A stretch of 64,000 nt of DNA from Nocardioides yefusunii. GTDB taxonomy: Bacteria; Actinomycetota; Actinomycetes; Propionibacteriales; Nocardioidaceae. The stretch is from contig NZ_CP034929.1 of NCBI RefSeq assembly GCF_004014875.1, positions 2,170,001 to 2,234,000 on the forward strand, given 5' to 3'. The notes beneath the pieces were generated by a model. That model was given only the letters and a program-made list of their open reading frames with translations. It did no database searches and was not told where the DNA came from. Shown piece after piece: positions 17,059 through 24,458 of the stretch. Position numbers and translations under genes: made by a program. Positions within the stretch are counted from its first letter, which is position 1; every line of letters starts with the position of its first letter.

Positions 17059-17487
17059 TCAGATCCCGGGGAAGACCTCGTCACTCAGTTCGGAGAAGAC
17101 CTGCTCCTGCTCCTCGCTGTAGGAGGCCCATGCCTGGGGGTCCCAGATCTCGATCCTGTTCATCGAACCGATCACCACGACGTCCTTCTGCAGCGAGGCG
17201 TAGTCCTTGAGCATCGGCGGGATCGAGATCCGGCCCTGCTTGTCCGGCACTTCTTGACTTGCGGCCGCGAACAGCATGCGGACGTAGTCACGAGTTGCCT
17301 TGTTGGTCACCGGCGCCTGCGCGAGACGCTCGGTCAGCTTCGTGAAGTCCTCCAGTGACCAGATGGTGAGGCAGCGTTCCTGCCCCCTGGTCACCACGAG
17401 TCCTTCGCTCAACTGCTCCCTGAACTTCGCCGGGAGGAAGAGTCGGTTCTTGTCATCGATCTTGGGCGTGTAGGTGCCGAAGAACAT
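17059..17487 (-). CDS. mraZ: Transcriptional regulator MraZ
   Basis: DNA-binding regulator of the dcw cluster that assembles into a ring with SpoVT/AbrB-like domains. The 142-residue protein carries the duplicated DxxxR half-domains: DDKNRLFLPAKFREQ near residue 10 and DKQGRISIPPMLKDYA near residue 83. The start was chosen at MFFGTYTPKID, the conserved N-terminus, with a GGGGGG-rich ribosome-binding site five bases upstream; an upstream extension would be unconserved. Four TGGRG boxes with 10-nt period lie 42-76 nt upstream, the expected autoregulatory operator. Confidence 0.97.
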   Translation of the reverse strand: MFFGTYTPKIDDKNRLFLPAKFREQLSEGLVVTRGQERCLTIWSLEDFTKLTERLAQAPVTNKATRDYVRMLFAAASQEVPDKQGRISIPPMLKDYASLQKDVVVIGSMNRIEIWDPQAWASYSEEQEQVFSELSDEVFPGI

Positions 17488-17528
17488 CGGCACCCCCCTG
17501 CCTTGTCGGCGACTTGCGCCTACCCCTT

Positions 17529-17563
17529 CTCCACTTCGCCCCACAGTACTCCACAATCCCCCA
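17529..17563 (-). promoter_or_regulatory. MraZ box array upstream of mraZ
   Basis: Four TGGRG pentamers on the minus strand at 17529-17533, 17539-17543, 17549-17553 and 17559-17563, alternating TGGGG and TGGAG, with an exact 10-nt period (5-nt spacers). This is the arrangement known for MraZ operators, TGGG(N) direct repeats one helical turn apart. It overlaps the candidate mraZ promoter. Confidence 0.85.
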
Positions 17564-17570
17564 CCGTCAA
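17543..17570 (-). promoter_or_regulatory. Candidate mraZ promoter
   Basis: The -35-like TTGACG (17565-17570) and -10-like TACTGT (17543-17548) are separated by 16 nt on the minus strand. The -10 is a weak match. Three MraZ boxes lie in or beside the spacer and -10, consistent with autorepression. Confidence 0.4.
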
Positions 17571-17768
17571 CGACTAACAACGCGTTGCGTCCCCAATTTC
17601 AATGACGAGCAATGGGGCTCATGTGACAGAAGGGGTAACACCGAAAATACGCGTCCCCGATCCTCGAACGCCCCTGAATTCACCAGCGAAATGGCAGGTC
17701 AGAAGGCATTTCAGCGACGGCCCCATTCCTCGTTGAGCAGGACATGCGAGGCTTTTCCGTCACTCAGG

Positions 17769-17847
17769 TGGAGTGCAGGTGGAGGAAGAACTCGCCGCAC
17801 GCCCGTCGTGGAGCAGGGTGGAGCAGAGGGTGGGGCAGAGGGTGGAG
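17769..17847 (+). promoter_or_regulatory. Second TGGRG repeat cluster upstream of moxR
   Basis: Six TGGAG/TGGGG pentamers on the plus strand start at 17769, 17780, 17809, 17819, 17831 and 17843 (spacings 11, 29, 10, 12 and 12 nt), 150-225 nt before the MoxR start. They resemble the mraZ operator but are less regular. This may be a second MraZ-responsive site or simply GA-rich sequence. The whole 17488-17993 region (506 nt) otherwise holds no convincing gene. Confidence 0.35.
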
Positions 17848-17993
17848 CGGAGGCGGAGGACCACGCTCGCCGTCAGGAAGGACAGTCAGAAAGCATCCGA
17901 CTCCCCGTCCGTCACGGATCGGAACGCGATCAGGACACGTCCATTACCGTGAGGCCCACCCCGGCGGAGCACGCCGGCGATGACAGGAGCAGC

Positions 17994-19028
17994 GTGAGCG
18001 CGACCGACGGCACCGTTTCACTGGAGCAGCTGCTCCGGATCACCGAAGGCATCCGGAACAACGTCGACCAGGTGGTCAAGGGCAAGGAGCAGGTGGTCAC
18101 CACCGCACTCGTCGTCATGCTGTCAGGGGGACACCTCCTGCTGGAGGACGTGCCCGGCGTCGGGAAGACCATGCTCAGCAAGGCGCTCGCGCGAAGCATC
18201 GACGCCAGCGTGCACCGCATCCAGTTCACCCCGGACCTGATGCCGTCCGACGTCACCGGCATCTCCGTCTTCGACCCCGAGACCCGCCGGTTCGAGTTCC
18301 GTCCCGGCCCGGTGTTCGCCCACCTCGTGATCGCCGACGAGATCAACCGCGCCTCCCCCAAGACGCAGTCGGCTCTGCTGGAGTGCATGGAGGAGCACCA
18401 GGTCACCGTCGACGACACGACCTACCCGCTCGGCTCCCCGTTCATGGTGGTCGCCACACAGAACCCGGTGGAGATGGAAGGCACCTTCTCCCTGCCCGAG
18501 GCACAGCGCGACCGCTTCACCGCCCGCATCTCCATGGGCTACCCCGACCCGTCCGCCGAGGTCGCCATGCTCGCCGCCCACACCGGGCACGGCGGGGTCT
18601 CCCCCCTCGACACCCTGCAGCCCGTCACCGACGTCGCCCAGATGCGAGCACTGATCACGACGGTCGCGCAGGTCCACGTCTCCGACGCCGTGCGTCACTA
18701 CGCCGTCGCGTTGGCCCACGCCACCCGGGTCTCCCCACACCTGGCGCTGGGGGCCTCCCCGCGCGCCACCATTCAACTGGTGCGTTCAGCCCAGGCCCTC
18801 GCCGCGCTGCGGGGACGCTCCTTCGTGCTCCCCGACGACGTGCGTGACCTCGTCGGCACCGTGCTGAGCCACCGCCTCGTGCTGGCTCCCGGCGCCCACA
18901 CCACCGGCACCAGCGTCGCCTCCGTGCTCGAGGAAGTGCTGCGAACCGTCGCCGTCCCCACGCCCGCGCCCACCACCGCCGCCCCGGGGACGTCATCTCC
19001 GGCCACCGGGGACCCGACACGTGCGTGA
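17994..19028 (+). CDS. MoxR family AAA+ ATPase
   Basis: AAA+ chaperone-like ATPase of the MoxR class, usually paired with DUF58 and transglutaminase proteins in maturation of secreted or membrane complexes. The 344 residues include Walker A (LEDVPGVGKTMLSKAL, about 51-66), Walker B (VIADEINRASPKTQSAL), sensor 1 (VVATQNPVEMEGTFSLPEAQ) and an Arg-finger region. The GTG at 17994 was chosen because AGGAG precedes it closely and the family alignment starts there; upstream in-frame sequence contains the TGGRG repeats and looks non-coding. It overlaps the DUF58 gene by 8 nt. Confidence 0.92.
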   Translation: MSATDGTVSLEQLLRITEGIRNNVDQVVKGKEQVVTTALVVMLSGGHLLLEDVPGVGKTMLSKALARSIDASVHRIQFTPDLMPSDVTGISVFDPETRRFEFRPGPVFAHLVIADEINRASPKTQSALLECMEEHQVTVDDTTYPLGSPFMVVATQNPVEMEGTFSLPEAQRDRFTARISMGYPDPSAEVAMLAAHTGHGGVSPLDTLQPVTDVAQMRALITTVAQVHVSDAVRHYAVALAHATRVSPHLALGASPRATIQLVRSAQALAALRGRSFVLPDDVRDLVGTVLSHRLVLAPGAHTTGTSVASVLEEVLRTVAVPTPAPTTAAPGTSSPATGDPTRA

Positions 19029-20226
19029 GGCGTTCGCGTCCCTGACCCAGCGCGGCCGGATCCTGCTGACCTGCGGAATCGCGGTCTGCGGTGCAGCCCT
19101 CTACCTGGGCGACCAGACGCTGCTGCGGGTCGGGCTGCTGCTCACCCTGCTGCCGCTGTTCAGCACCCTCGTCATGGCCCGCGCCAAGTACCGGATCGCG
19201 TTGGAACGACGCACCACTCCCCGCGTCGTCGCCGCCGGGCAGCCTGCCCGGGTCGACCTGCGGATCATCAACGAAGGCCTCGTGCCTCCGGGCAGCATCG
19301 TGGTGGAGGAGGAACTGGGCTACGCCCTCGGCTCCCGTCCGCGGTTCCGGCTGCAGCGTCTCGCCCGGGGCGTCGCGCAGAACCAGTCCTACCGGGTCAG
19401 CACCGACGTCCGCGGCCGACATCAGTTGGGGCCGGCGCTGCTCCGCGTCAGCGACCCGCTCGGGCTGGTCGCGGTGACCCGCGGATTCCGCAGCACTGAC
19501 TCCGTGGTCGTGCTCCCGCTCGTCGTGCCACTCGACGGCCTGCCGCTCACCTCCCCCTCACGAGGCACCTCTGGCGCGTCACGCAGTTCCACCCACGGCG
19601 ACGCCGACGACACCACCGTGCGGGCCTACCGCCGCGGTGACGACGTCCGACGCATCCACTGGCGTTCGTCCGCGCGAGCCGGCGACCTGGTGGTGCGCCA
19701 GGAGGAGGAGCCCCATCGGCCCGCAGTGACGCTGCTGCTCGACGTGCGCGCGGCCGCCCACCGCGGCACCGGCGTCGCCTCGTCGTTCGAGGCGGCCGTA
19801 CGGATCGCGTCCTCCGTACTGAGCCACCTGCTCACCCACGGTCAGGACGTCGTCCTCCTGGCCGGCGACCGACGCTCGGAACTCCGGGCCAGCGACCCGG
19901 GAGCACTCGGCCGCGCCCTGGAGGAGTTGGCGATCCTGGCGCCCGACACCTCGGGCAGGTCCCTGCCACTGCCTGCTCTCTCCTCCCCCGGCACACCGCG
20001 CTCCGTCGTCGCCGTGCTGGGTTCCCTCGACGACGCCGACCGCGCCGGACTCGCAGGAGCGAACACCCGCGGTTCCCGCGCCAGCGCACTCCTCGTCGAT
20101 GTCGAGGCCTGGAACCCGAACCGGGCCAACGCCGACGTCGTCCCCACCGGCCCTCTCGGCTGGCGCGCCACGGCCGTGGGTCCGCGCAGTTCGCTGACCC
20201 AGGCATGGCGGAGCGTGGTCGCGTGA
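19021..20226 (+). CDS. DUF58 domain-containing membrane-anchored protein
   Basis: 401-residue protein of the MoxR-associated DUF58 family. Two N-terminal transmembrane segments (about residues 12-50) precede a DUF58 domain with its hallmark YRRGDDVRRIHWRSSARAGD and VRQEEEPH, followed by a vWA-like fold (TLLLDVRAAAH). It starts at a GTG overlapping moxR by 8 nt and ends in a 4-nt GTGA overlap with the transglutaminase gene. The three therefore form one operon. The molecular role of DUF58 is not established. Confidence 0.9.
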   Translation: MREAFASLTQRGRILLTCGIAVCGAALYLGDQTLLRVGLLLTLLPLFSTLVMARAKYRIALERRTTPRVVAAGQPARVDLRIINEGLVPPGSIVVEEELGYALGSRPRFRLQRLARGVAQNQSYRVSTDVRGRHQLGPALLRVSDPLGLVAVTRGFRSTDSVVVLPLVVPLDGLPLTSPSRGTSGASRSSTHGDADDTTVRAYRRGDDVRRIHWRSSARAGDLVVRQEEEPHRPAVTLLLDVRAAAHRGTGVASSFEAAVRIASSVLSHLLTHGQDVVLLAGDRRSELRASDPGALGRALEELAILAPDTSGRSLPLPALSSPGTPRSVVAVLGSLDDADRAGLAGANTRGSRASALLVDVEAWNPNRANADVVPTGPLGWRATAVGPRSSLTQAWRSVVA

Positions 20227-22544
20227 GCACGCCGGTCTCCCCGCGCACCTCCGACAACAGACGTTCCCTCGCCCATCATCTCCTCACCGCGGCGATCGCC
20301 GTCGCCTGCGCGCTGGGGGTCTGGACCGCGATGCTCCCGTGGTCCTCGCTCACCGAGGTGAGTGGGCACAGCGGCCCCGTGCTGTGGTGCGTCCTGCTGG
20401 TCGCCGCCGGATCATCGCTCGTCCGCGCCACCGGAGTGGGCGGCTGGGTCGCCCTGCCGCTCGGTTTCCTGCTCGGCACGGCCGTCCCGCTGGCTCTGGT
20501 CGACGCGCCTCCCTTCCCCACTCCGGCAGGCGTGCGCGCCCTCGCCTCAGCACTGGCCGACGACCTCGACGCCGTGGGGCGTTACGCCGTCCCGCTCTCG
20601 GCCGAGGGCGGCGACCTCGCCCTGCTCTTCACCTTGGTGGCGCTCGGCGCGATCCTGCTGCTCGACCTGTTCGTCGTCGGTGGCGGACGGGTGGTGCTGG
20701 GCGGGCTGGTGCTGCTCGTGCTTCATCTGGTCCCCTCCAACCTCGGCCCGGAGGCCACCTGGTCGCAGTTCGCGGCGACGGCAGCGTGGTTCGTCGTGCT
20801 GCTCCTGCTGGTGCGGGCCCGTGAGAACCTGCGGTGGGAACTCGTCACGCAGAGCCACTCCGCTGATGCGGGGTCCGACGCCGGATCCGGCGCGGGGCTC
20901 ACCCGTGAGTCCGGGCAGCGCTCCCTGCTGGCAGCTGGACTTCCCACTGCCGTGGTGGTGAGCACCGCGACGATCGCCGTCTCCTGCCTCGTTGCCGCGC
21001 ACCTGCCGTTGCCCTCGCGCGGCACCGACGGGTCCGGACGTGGCAAGGGCAGTGACGAGGTGACGGTGGCCAATCCGCTCGTCGACCTGCGTCGGGACCT
21101 GAGCCGGGGCCGGGACGTCGACCTGCTCATCGTCGAGACCGAGGGCGGGACTCCGCAGTACGTCCGCACCTCGGTGCTGACCCAGTACGACGGCAAGCAG
21201 TGGAGCACCGGCGAACGCGAGTCGTCCGCGGACCAGACCGCGGACGGGAACGAGCTCCCCCCGGTGCCCGGGCTGGACGCGTGGTCGAACGAACTGTTGC
21301 TGTTCAACGCCTCCGATGCGTTCCACTCCCGCTGGCTCCCTCTGCCCGAGCAGGTCCTGTCGGTGATCGCCGAGGGTGAGTGGCGCTACGACACCCTGAC
21401 CCGTGACTTCGTGTCCTGGAAGGACGGGCTCGACACCACCGGGGCGTCCTGGTCCGCCGTCGCTGCGATCCCTGAGGTGGAGGCTGAGGAACTCGACAGC
21501 GCCCGGACCGGGATGCCTCCCGGGGGTCGTTTCTGGACCCGTCTTCCCTCCGACCTCCCGCCCTTGGTCAGAGAACTCGCCACGGAGGTGACGTCCGAGT
21601 CCGACACTCCGCTGCGCAAGGCCCGCGCTCTGCAGGCGTGGTTCCGCAGCGACTTCGAGTACAGCCTCGAACAGGTCGAGTCCGTCGGCGACGACGACCT
21701 GGTGGCGTTCCTCTCCCCCGAGGGCCGGGTGGGCTACTGCGAGCAGTTCGCGGCGTCGATGGCGCTGATGGCGCGATCCCTCGGCATCCCGGCGCGAGTC
21801 GCGGTCGGTTTCCTGGAGCCGGAGAGGATCGGAGAGGAGAGCTACGTCTTCTCCTCCCACGACCTGCATGCCTGGCCCGAGCTGTACTTCGAGGGCGCCG
21901 GTTGGCTCCGCTTCGAGCCGACTCCGGGGTCGCGCACCCCGGAACCGCCGCAGTGGTCCACCGACCCTCTGCCCGGCGAGTCGACCGCACCGCGGCCCTC
22001 CGCCTCGGCCAGGCCGAGCGCCAAGCCGAGTGCCAAGCCGTCACCGTCGGCGCGTCCCAGCGCCACTCCCCGTCCAGGGGGCGGGGCCACTGGTCGTGAC
22101 CAGGGTTCCTTCGTGGACGCGCGTGTGCTCGGGTGGACCGCTGGCGTGCTGGTTGTCATGGGCGCGGCGGCGGCACCGGCTCTGATCCGCCGTCGTCGAC
22201 GGGCGGACCGTCTGGCCGGTGACGACGCCGAACAGTGGTGGTCCGAGCTCCGCGACATTGTCCTCGACCTCGGTGGTTCCTGGCCTGCGGGCAGGTCGCC
22301 CCGACAGAACGCGGACGCGGTGCGGGTCTTCGACCCCGCGACCGACGACGCGGCTCTCGGGCGTCTGGTGGCGGTGCTGGAGGTGTCGCGCTACGCCCCC
22401 GCCGGGACCGTGGCCGAGGGCTCACCCGCCGACGGCGCCGCGTTGGTCGACCCGCTGCGGGACTCGCTGTTCGCCCACCGTTCCCGGGCCGCCCGGCTGC
22501 GCGCGACGCTCCTGCCCCGGTCGCTGTTCCGACGAAGGGCCTGA
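20223..22544 (+). CDS. Transmembrane transglutaminase-like protein (TgpA family, DUF3488/DUF4129)
   Basis: A 773-residue polytopic protein. Several N-terminal transmembrane helices (about 20-270) are followed by an extracytoplasmic transglutaminase core: catalytic Cys about 506 in VGYCEQFAASMALMARSLGI, and His about 549 in HDLHAWPELYFEGAGW. A Ser/Lys/Pro repeat linker (repeated S-A-K-P motifs) and a last transmembrane helix (VLGWTAGVLVVMGAAAAPAL) lead into a cytoplasmic DUF4129-like tail. The GTG at 20223 forms a GTGA overlap with the DUF58 stop; an ATG six codons earlier is also possible. It is the third gene of the MoxR-DUF58-transglutaminase set. Confidence 0.9.
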   Translation: MSTPVSPRTSDNRRSLAHHLLTAAIAVACALGVWTAMLPWSSLTEVSGHSGPVLWCVLLVAAGSSLVRATGVGGWVALPLGFLLGTAVPLALVDAPPFPTPAGVRALASALADDLDAVGRYAVPLSAEGGDLALLFTLVALGAILLLDLFVVGGGRVVLGGLVLLVLHLVPSNLGPEATWSQFAATAAWFVVLLLLVRARENLRWELVTQSHSADAGSDAGSGAGLTRESGQRSLLAAGLPTAVVVSTATIAVSCLVAAHLPLPSRGTDGSGRGKGSDEVTVANPLVDLRRDLSRGRDVDLLIVETEGGTPQYVRTSVLTQYDGKQWSTGERESSADQTADGNELPPVPGLDAWSNELLLFNASDAFHSRWLPLPEQVLSVIAEGEWRYDTLTRDFVSWKDGLDTTGASWSAVAAIPEVEAEELDSARTGMPPGGRFWTRLPSDLPPLVRELATEVTSESDTPLRKARALQAWFRSDFEYSLEQVESVGDDDLVAFLSPEGRVGYCEQFAASMALMARSLGIPARVAVGFLEPERIGEESYVFSSHDLHAWPELYFEGAGWLRFEPTPGSRTPEPPQWSTDPLPGESTAPRPSASARPSAKPSAKPSPSARPSATPRPGGGATGRDQGSFVDARVLGWTAGVLVVMGAAAAPALIRRRRRADRLAGDDAEQWWSELRDIVLDLGGSWPAGRSPRQNADAVRVFDPATDDAALGRLVAVLEVSRYAPAGTVAEGSPADGAALVDPLRDSLFAHRSRAARLRATLLPRSLFRRRA

Positions 22545-22566
22545 GCCGGTCGCTGGCCCCGGACAT

Positions 22567-22607
22567 GAGTTGAGCCCCACCCGACAGTGTCGGGTGGGGC
22601 TCAACTC
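22567..22607. terminator. Bidirectional terminator hairpin
   Basis: Perfect 20-bp inverted repeat (22567-22586 with 22588-22607) with essentially no loop, between the convergent transglutaminase and DUF3040 genes. It likely terminates both. Confidence 0.85.
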
Positions 22608-22634
22608 TTCAGGCAGATGAGTCAGGAGCGACGA

Positions 22635-23102
22635 TCAGTAGCCGTCGCGGCGACGACGCCAACGCTCTTCCATCCGGTCCATGAAGGACGAGTGGGACTG
22701 GCCTCCCTGACGCGGCGAACGGCCCTGGCGCTGACGCCCGGCAGGACGACCACGGCGGCCTCCGTCGATCACGCTGAACCCAGCGGCGTTTCCTGCCGCG
22801 GGCGCGGAGAAGGGCGTCGGCTCGGCGGGGGTCGAGGGTGCACGCAGGGCAGTGACGCCGAACATCGCGGACCCAAGCATCACCACGAAACCGAGAATGC
22901 CGACCAGCCACTGGGCCGCAATGGCACCGGTCATGAGCAGGACGACGCCGACCACGAACGCGGCAGCGGCAATCAGTGCGCGGCGACGTGCAGCGCGGCG
23001 GAACGGGGTCCCTCGCAGCGTGCTGGCGAGCTTGGGGTCCTCCTCCACCAGAGCGCGCTCCATCTGCGCAAGTACACGCAGTTCCTCTTCGGAGAGCGGC
23101 AC
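22635..23102 (-). CDS. DUF3040 domain-containing membrane protein
   Basis: 155-residue actinobacterial protein. The N-terminal DUF3040 signature (MPLSEEELRVLAQMERALVE, EDPKLASTL) is followed by two adjacent transmembrane helices (about 42-85) and a basic, Arg/Gln/Gly-rich cytoplasmic tail ending SHSSFMDRMEERWRRRRDGY. The GTG start has GGAGGAA just upstream. Family function is unknown. In actinobacteria a DUF3040 gene is commonly near the dcw cluster and dinB, as here. Confidence 0.9.
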   Translation of the reverse strand: MPLSEEELRVLAQMERALVEEDPKLASTLRGTPFRRAARRRALIAAAAFVVGVVLLMTGAIAAQWLVGILGFVVMLGSAMFGVTALRAPSTPAEPTPFSAPAAGNAAGFSVIDGGRRGRPAGRQRQGRSPRQGGQSHSSFMDRMEERWRRRRDGY

Positions 23103-23246
23103 AGTTCCTCCCGACGGGGTTCGAAGAGCGGTGGTTCCGCCTCAACGAGTCTAGGCAGCGGTCAGGGACCACGGTAGCCGCCACTGTGAAATCTTCACCA
23201 AGCCACCTCACAAGGGTGGCCGTTCCGCAACCTTCGCGGCGGACGG

Positions 23247-24458
23247 TCACCGCGCCAGCAGGCTCGCCGGCCCCACGACGGCGCTCCCGAACCTGCGTGC
23301 GGCGGCGTCGACCGCTCGCTCTGCGTCGCTCCAGCCCTGTTCGCGTTGCCCCAGCTCCATCTGGGTCTGGACCCGGGAACGTGGGACCAGGCCGCTGACC
23401 CGTACCCCGACCAGACGCACCCGGGCCCGTTGCAGTCCCAGCTGACGCAGCAGGGCGACCGCGGTGCGGTGAATCTCGAGCGTGACATCGGTGGGTTCGG
23501 AGACCGTCCGGGACCGGGTGATCGTGGTGAAGTCGGAGAACCTGACCCGGATCGTCACGGTGCGTCCGGCGACGCCCCCGGCCCGCATCCGGGTGGCCAC
23601 CTTCGCGGAGAGGCGCAGGAGTTCCCGTTCGGTGACAGAGGCGTCGATGACGTCGTGCTCGAAGGTGTGGTCGGCGCCCACGGACGCTTCAGGGGCGTGC
23701 GGACCCGACTTCGCCACCACCACGCGCCGGTCCACGCCGTGGGCCAGCTCGTACAGATGGGTGCCGACTGCCGCTCCGAGAGCACGGTGCAGGGTCGGCA
23801 ACGGGGTGCGGGCCACCTGCCCGACGGTGCGCAGCCCGAGTCGGTGCAGCAACGTGCGGGTCTTCTCCCCCACTCCCCAGAGCTCGCCGACGTCGAGGGG
23901 GTGCAGGAACTCCAGGATCTCGTCGGGGTCGACGGTGAAGACGCCGTCGGGTTTGGCGCGGCGGCTCGCGATCTTGGCGAGTGTGGGGCTGGGGGCGATC
24001 CCCACCGAGCAGGTGATCCGTTGCTCGTCGTGGATCCGTGAGCGCAGCCACTCCGCGATCCGACGAGGACTCCCCCACTGCCGGGCGCTGCCGGAGACAT
24101 CGAGGAAGGCTTCGTCGACCGAGACCATCTCGACGACTCCGGTGACCTCTCGGAAGTTCTCCAGCACCGCGGCCGAGACCTGGGCGTAGAGGTCGAAGTC
24201 GGGGGCGAGGACCACCGCGTCGGGGCAGAGCCGGCGTGCCCTGGTCATCGGCATCGCGGAGGTGACGCCGCGACTGCGCGCCAGGTAGTTGGCCGAGAGC
24301 ACGACTCCGCGCCCGCCGCCGCCCACGACCACGGGCACCTGCGCCAGCGCGGGGTCGTCGCGGACCGCGACCGAGGCGTAGAAGGCATCCATGTCGACGT
24401 GCAGGACCGGTGTGCGGCACTCCGGGGCGACCAGGTCCGCGTGCGGGAGCGCACTCAT
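23247..24458 (-). CDS. dinB: Y-family DNA polymerase IV (DinB)
   Basis: Translesion DNA polymerase, 403 residues. Catalytic carboxylates are intact: HVDMDAFYASVAVRDDPAL at the N-terminus and SVDEAFLDVSG in the palm. YLARSRGVTSAMP, the helix-hairpin-helix segment (GVGEKTRTLLHRLGL) and the little-finger domain are present. The start at MSALPHAD overlaps the dnaE2 stop by 4 nt. It occupies the position held by the non-catalytic ImuB in imuAB-dnaE2 cassettes, yet retains its active site. No clear terminal beta-clamp motif was identified. Confidence 0.93.
   Translation of the reverse strand: MSALPHADLVAPECRTPVLHVDMDAFYASVAVRDDPALAQVPVVVGGGGRGVVLSANYLARSRGVTSAMPMTRARRLCPDAVVLAPDFDLYAQVSAAVLENFREVTGVVEMVSVDEAFLDVSGSARQWGSPRRIAEWLRSRIHDEQRITCSVGIAPSPTLAKIASRRAKPDGVFTVDPDEILEFLHPLDVGELWGVGEKTRTLLHRLGLRTVGQVARTPLPTLHRALGAAVGTHLYELAHGVDRRVVVAKSGPHAPEASVGADHTFEHDVIDASVTERELLRLSAKVATRMRAGGVAGRTVTIRVRFSDFTTITRSRTVSEPTDVTLEIHRTAVALLRQLGLQRARVRLVGVRVSGLVPRSRVQTQMELGQREQGWSDAERAVDAAARRFGSAVVGPASLLAR

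Noticed and set aside
17514..17993. N-terminal extension of MoxR by 160 residues
   Set aside because: The in-frame sequence is low in conserved features, includes the TGGRG repeats, and a GTG with AGGAG at 17994 matches the family start.
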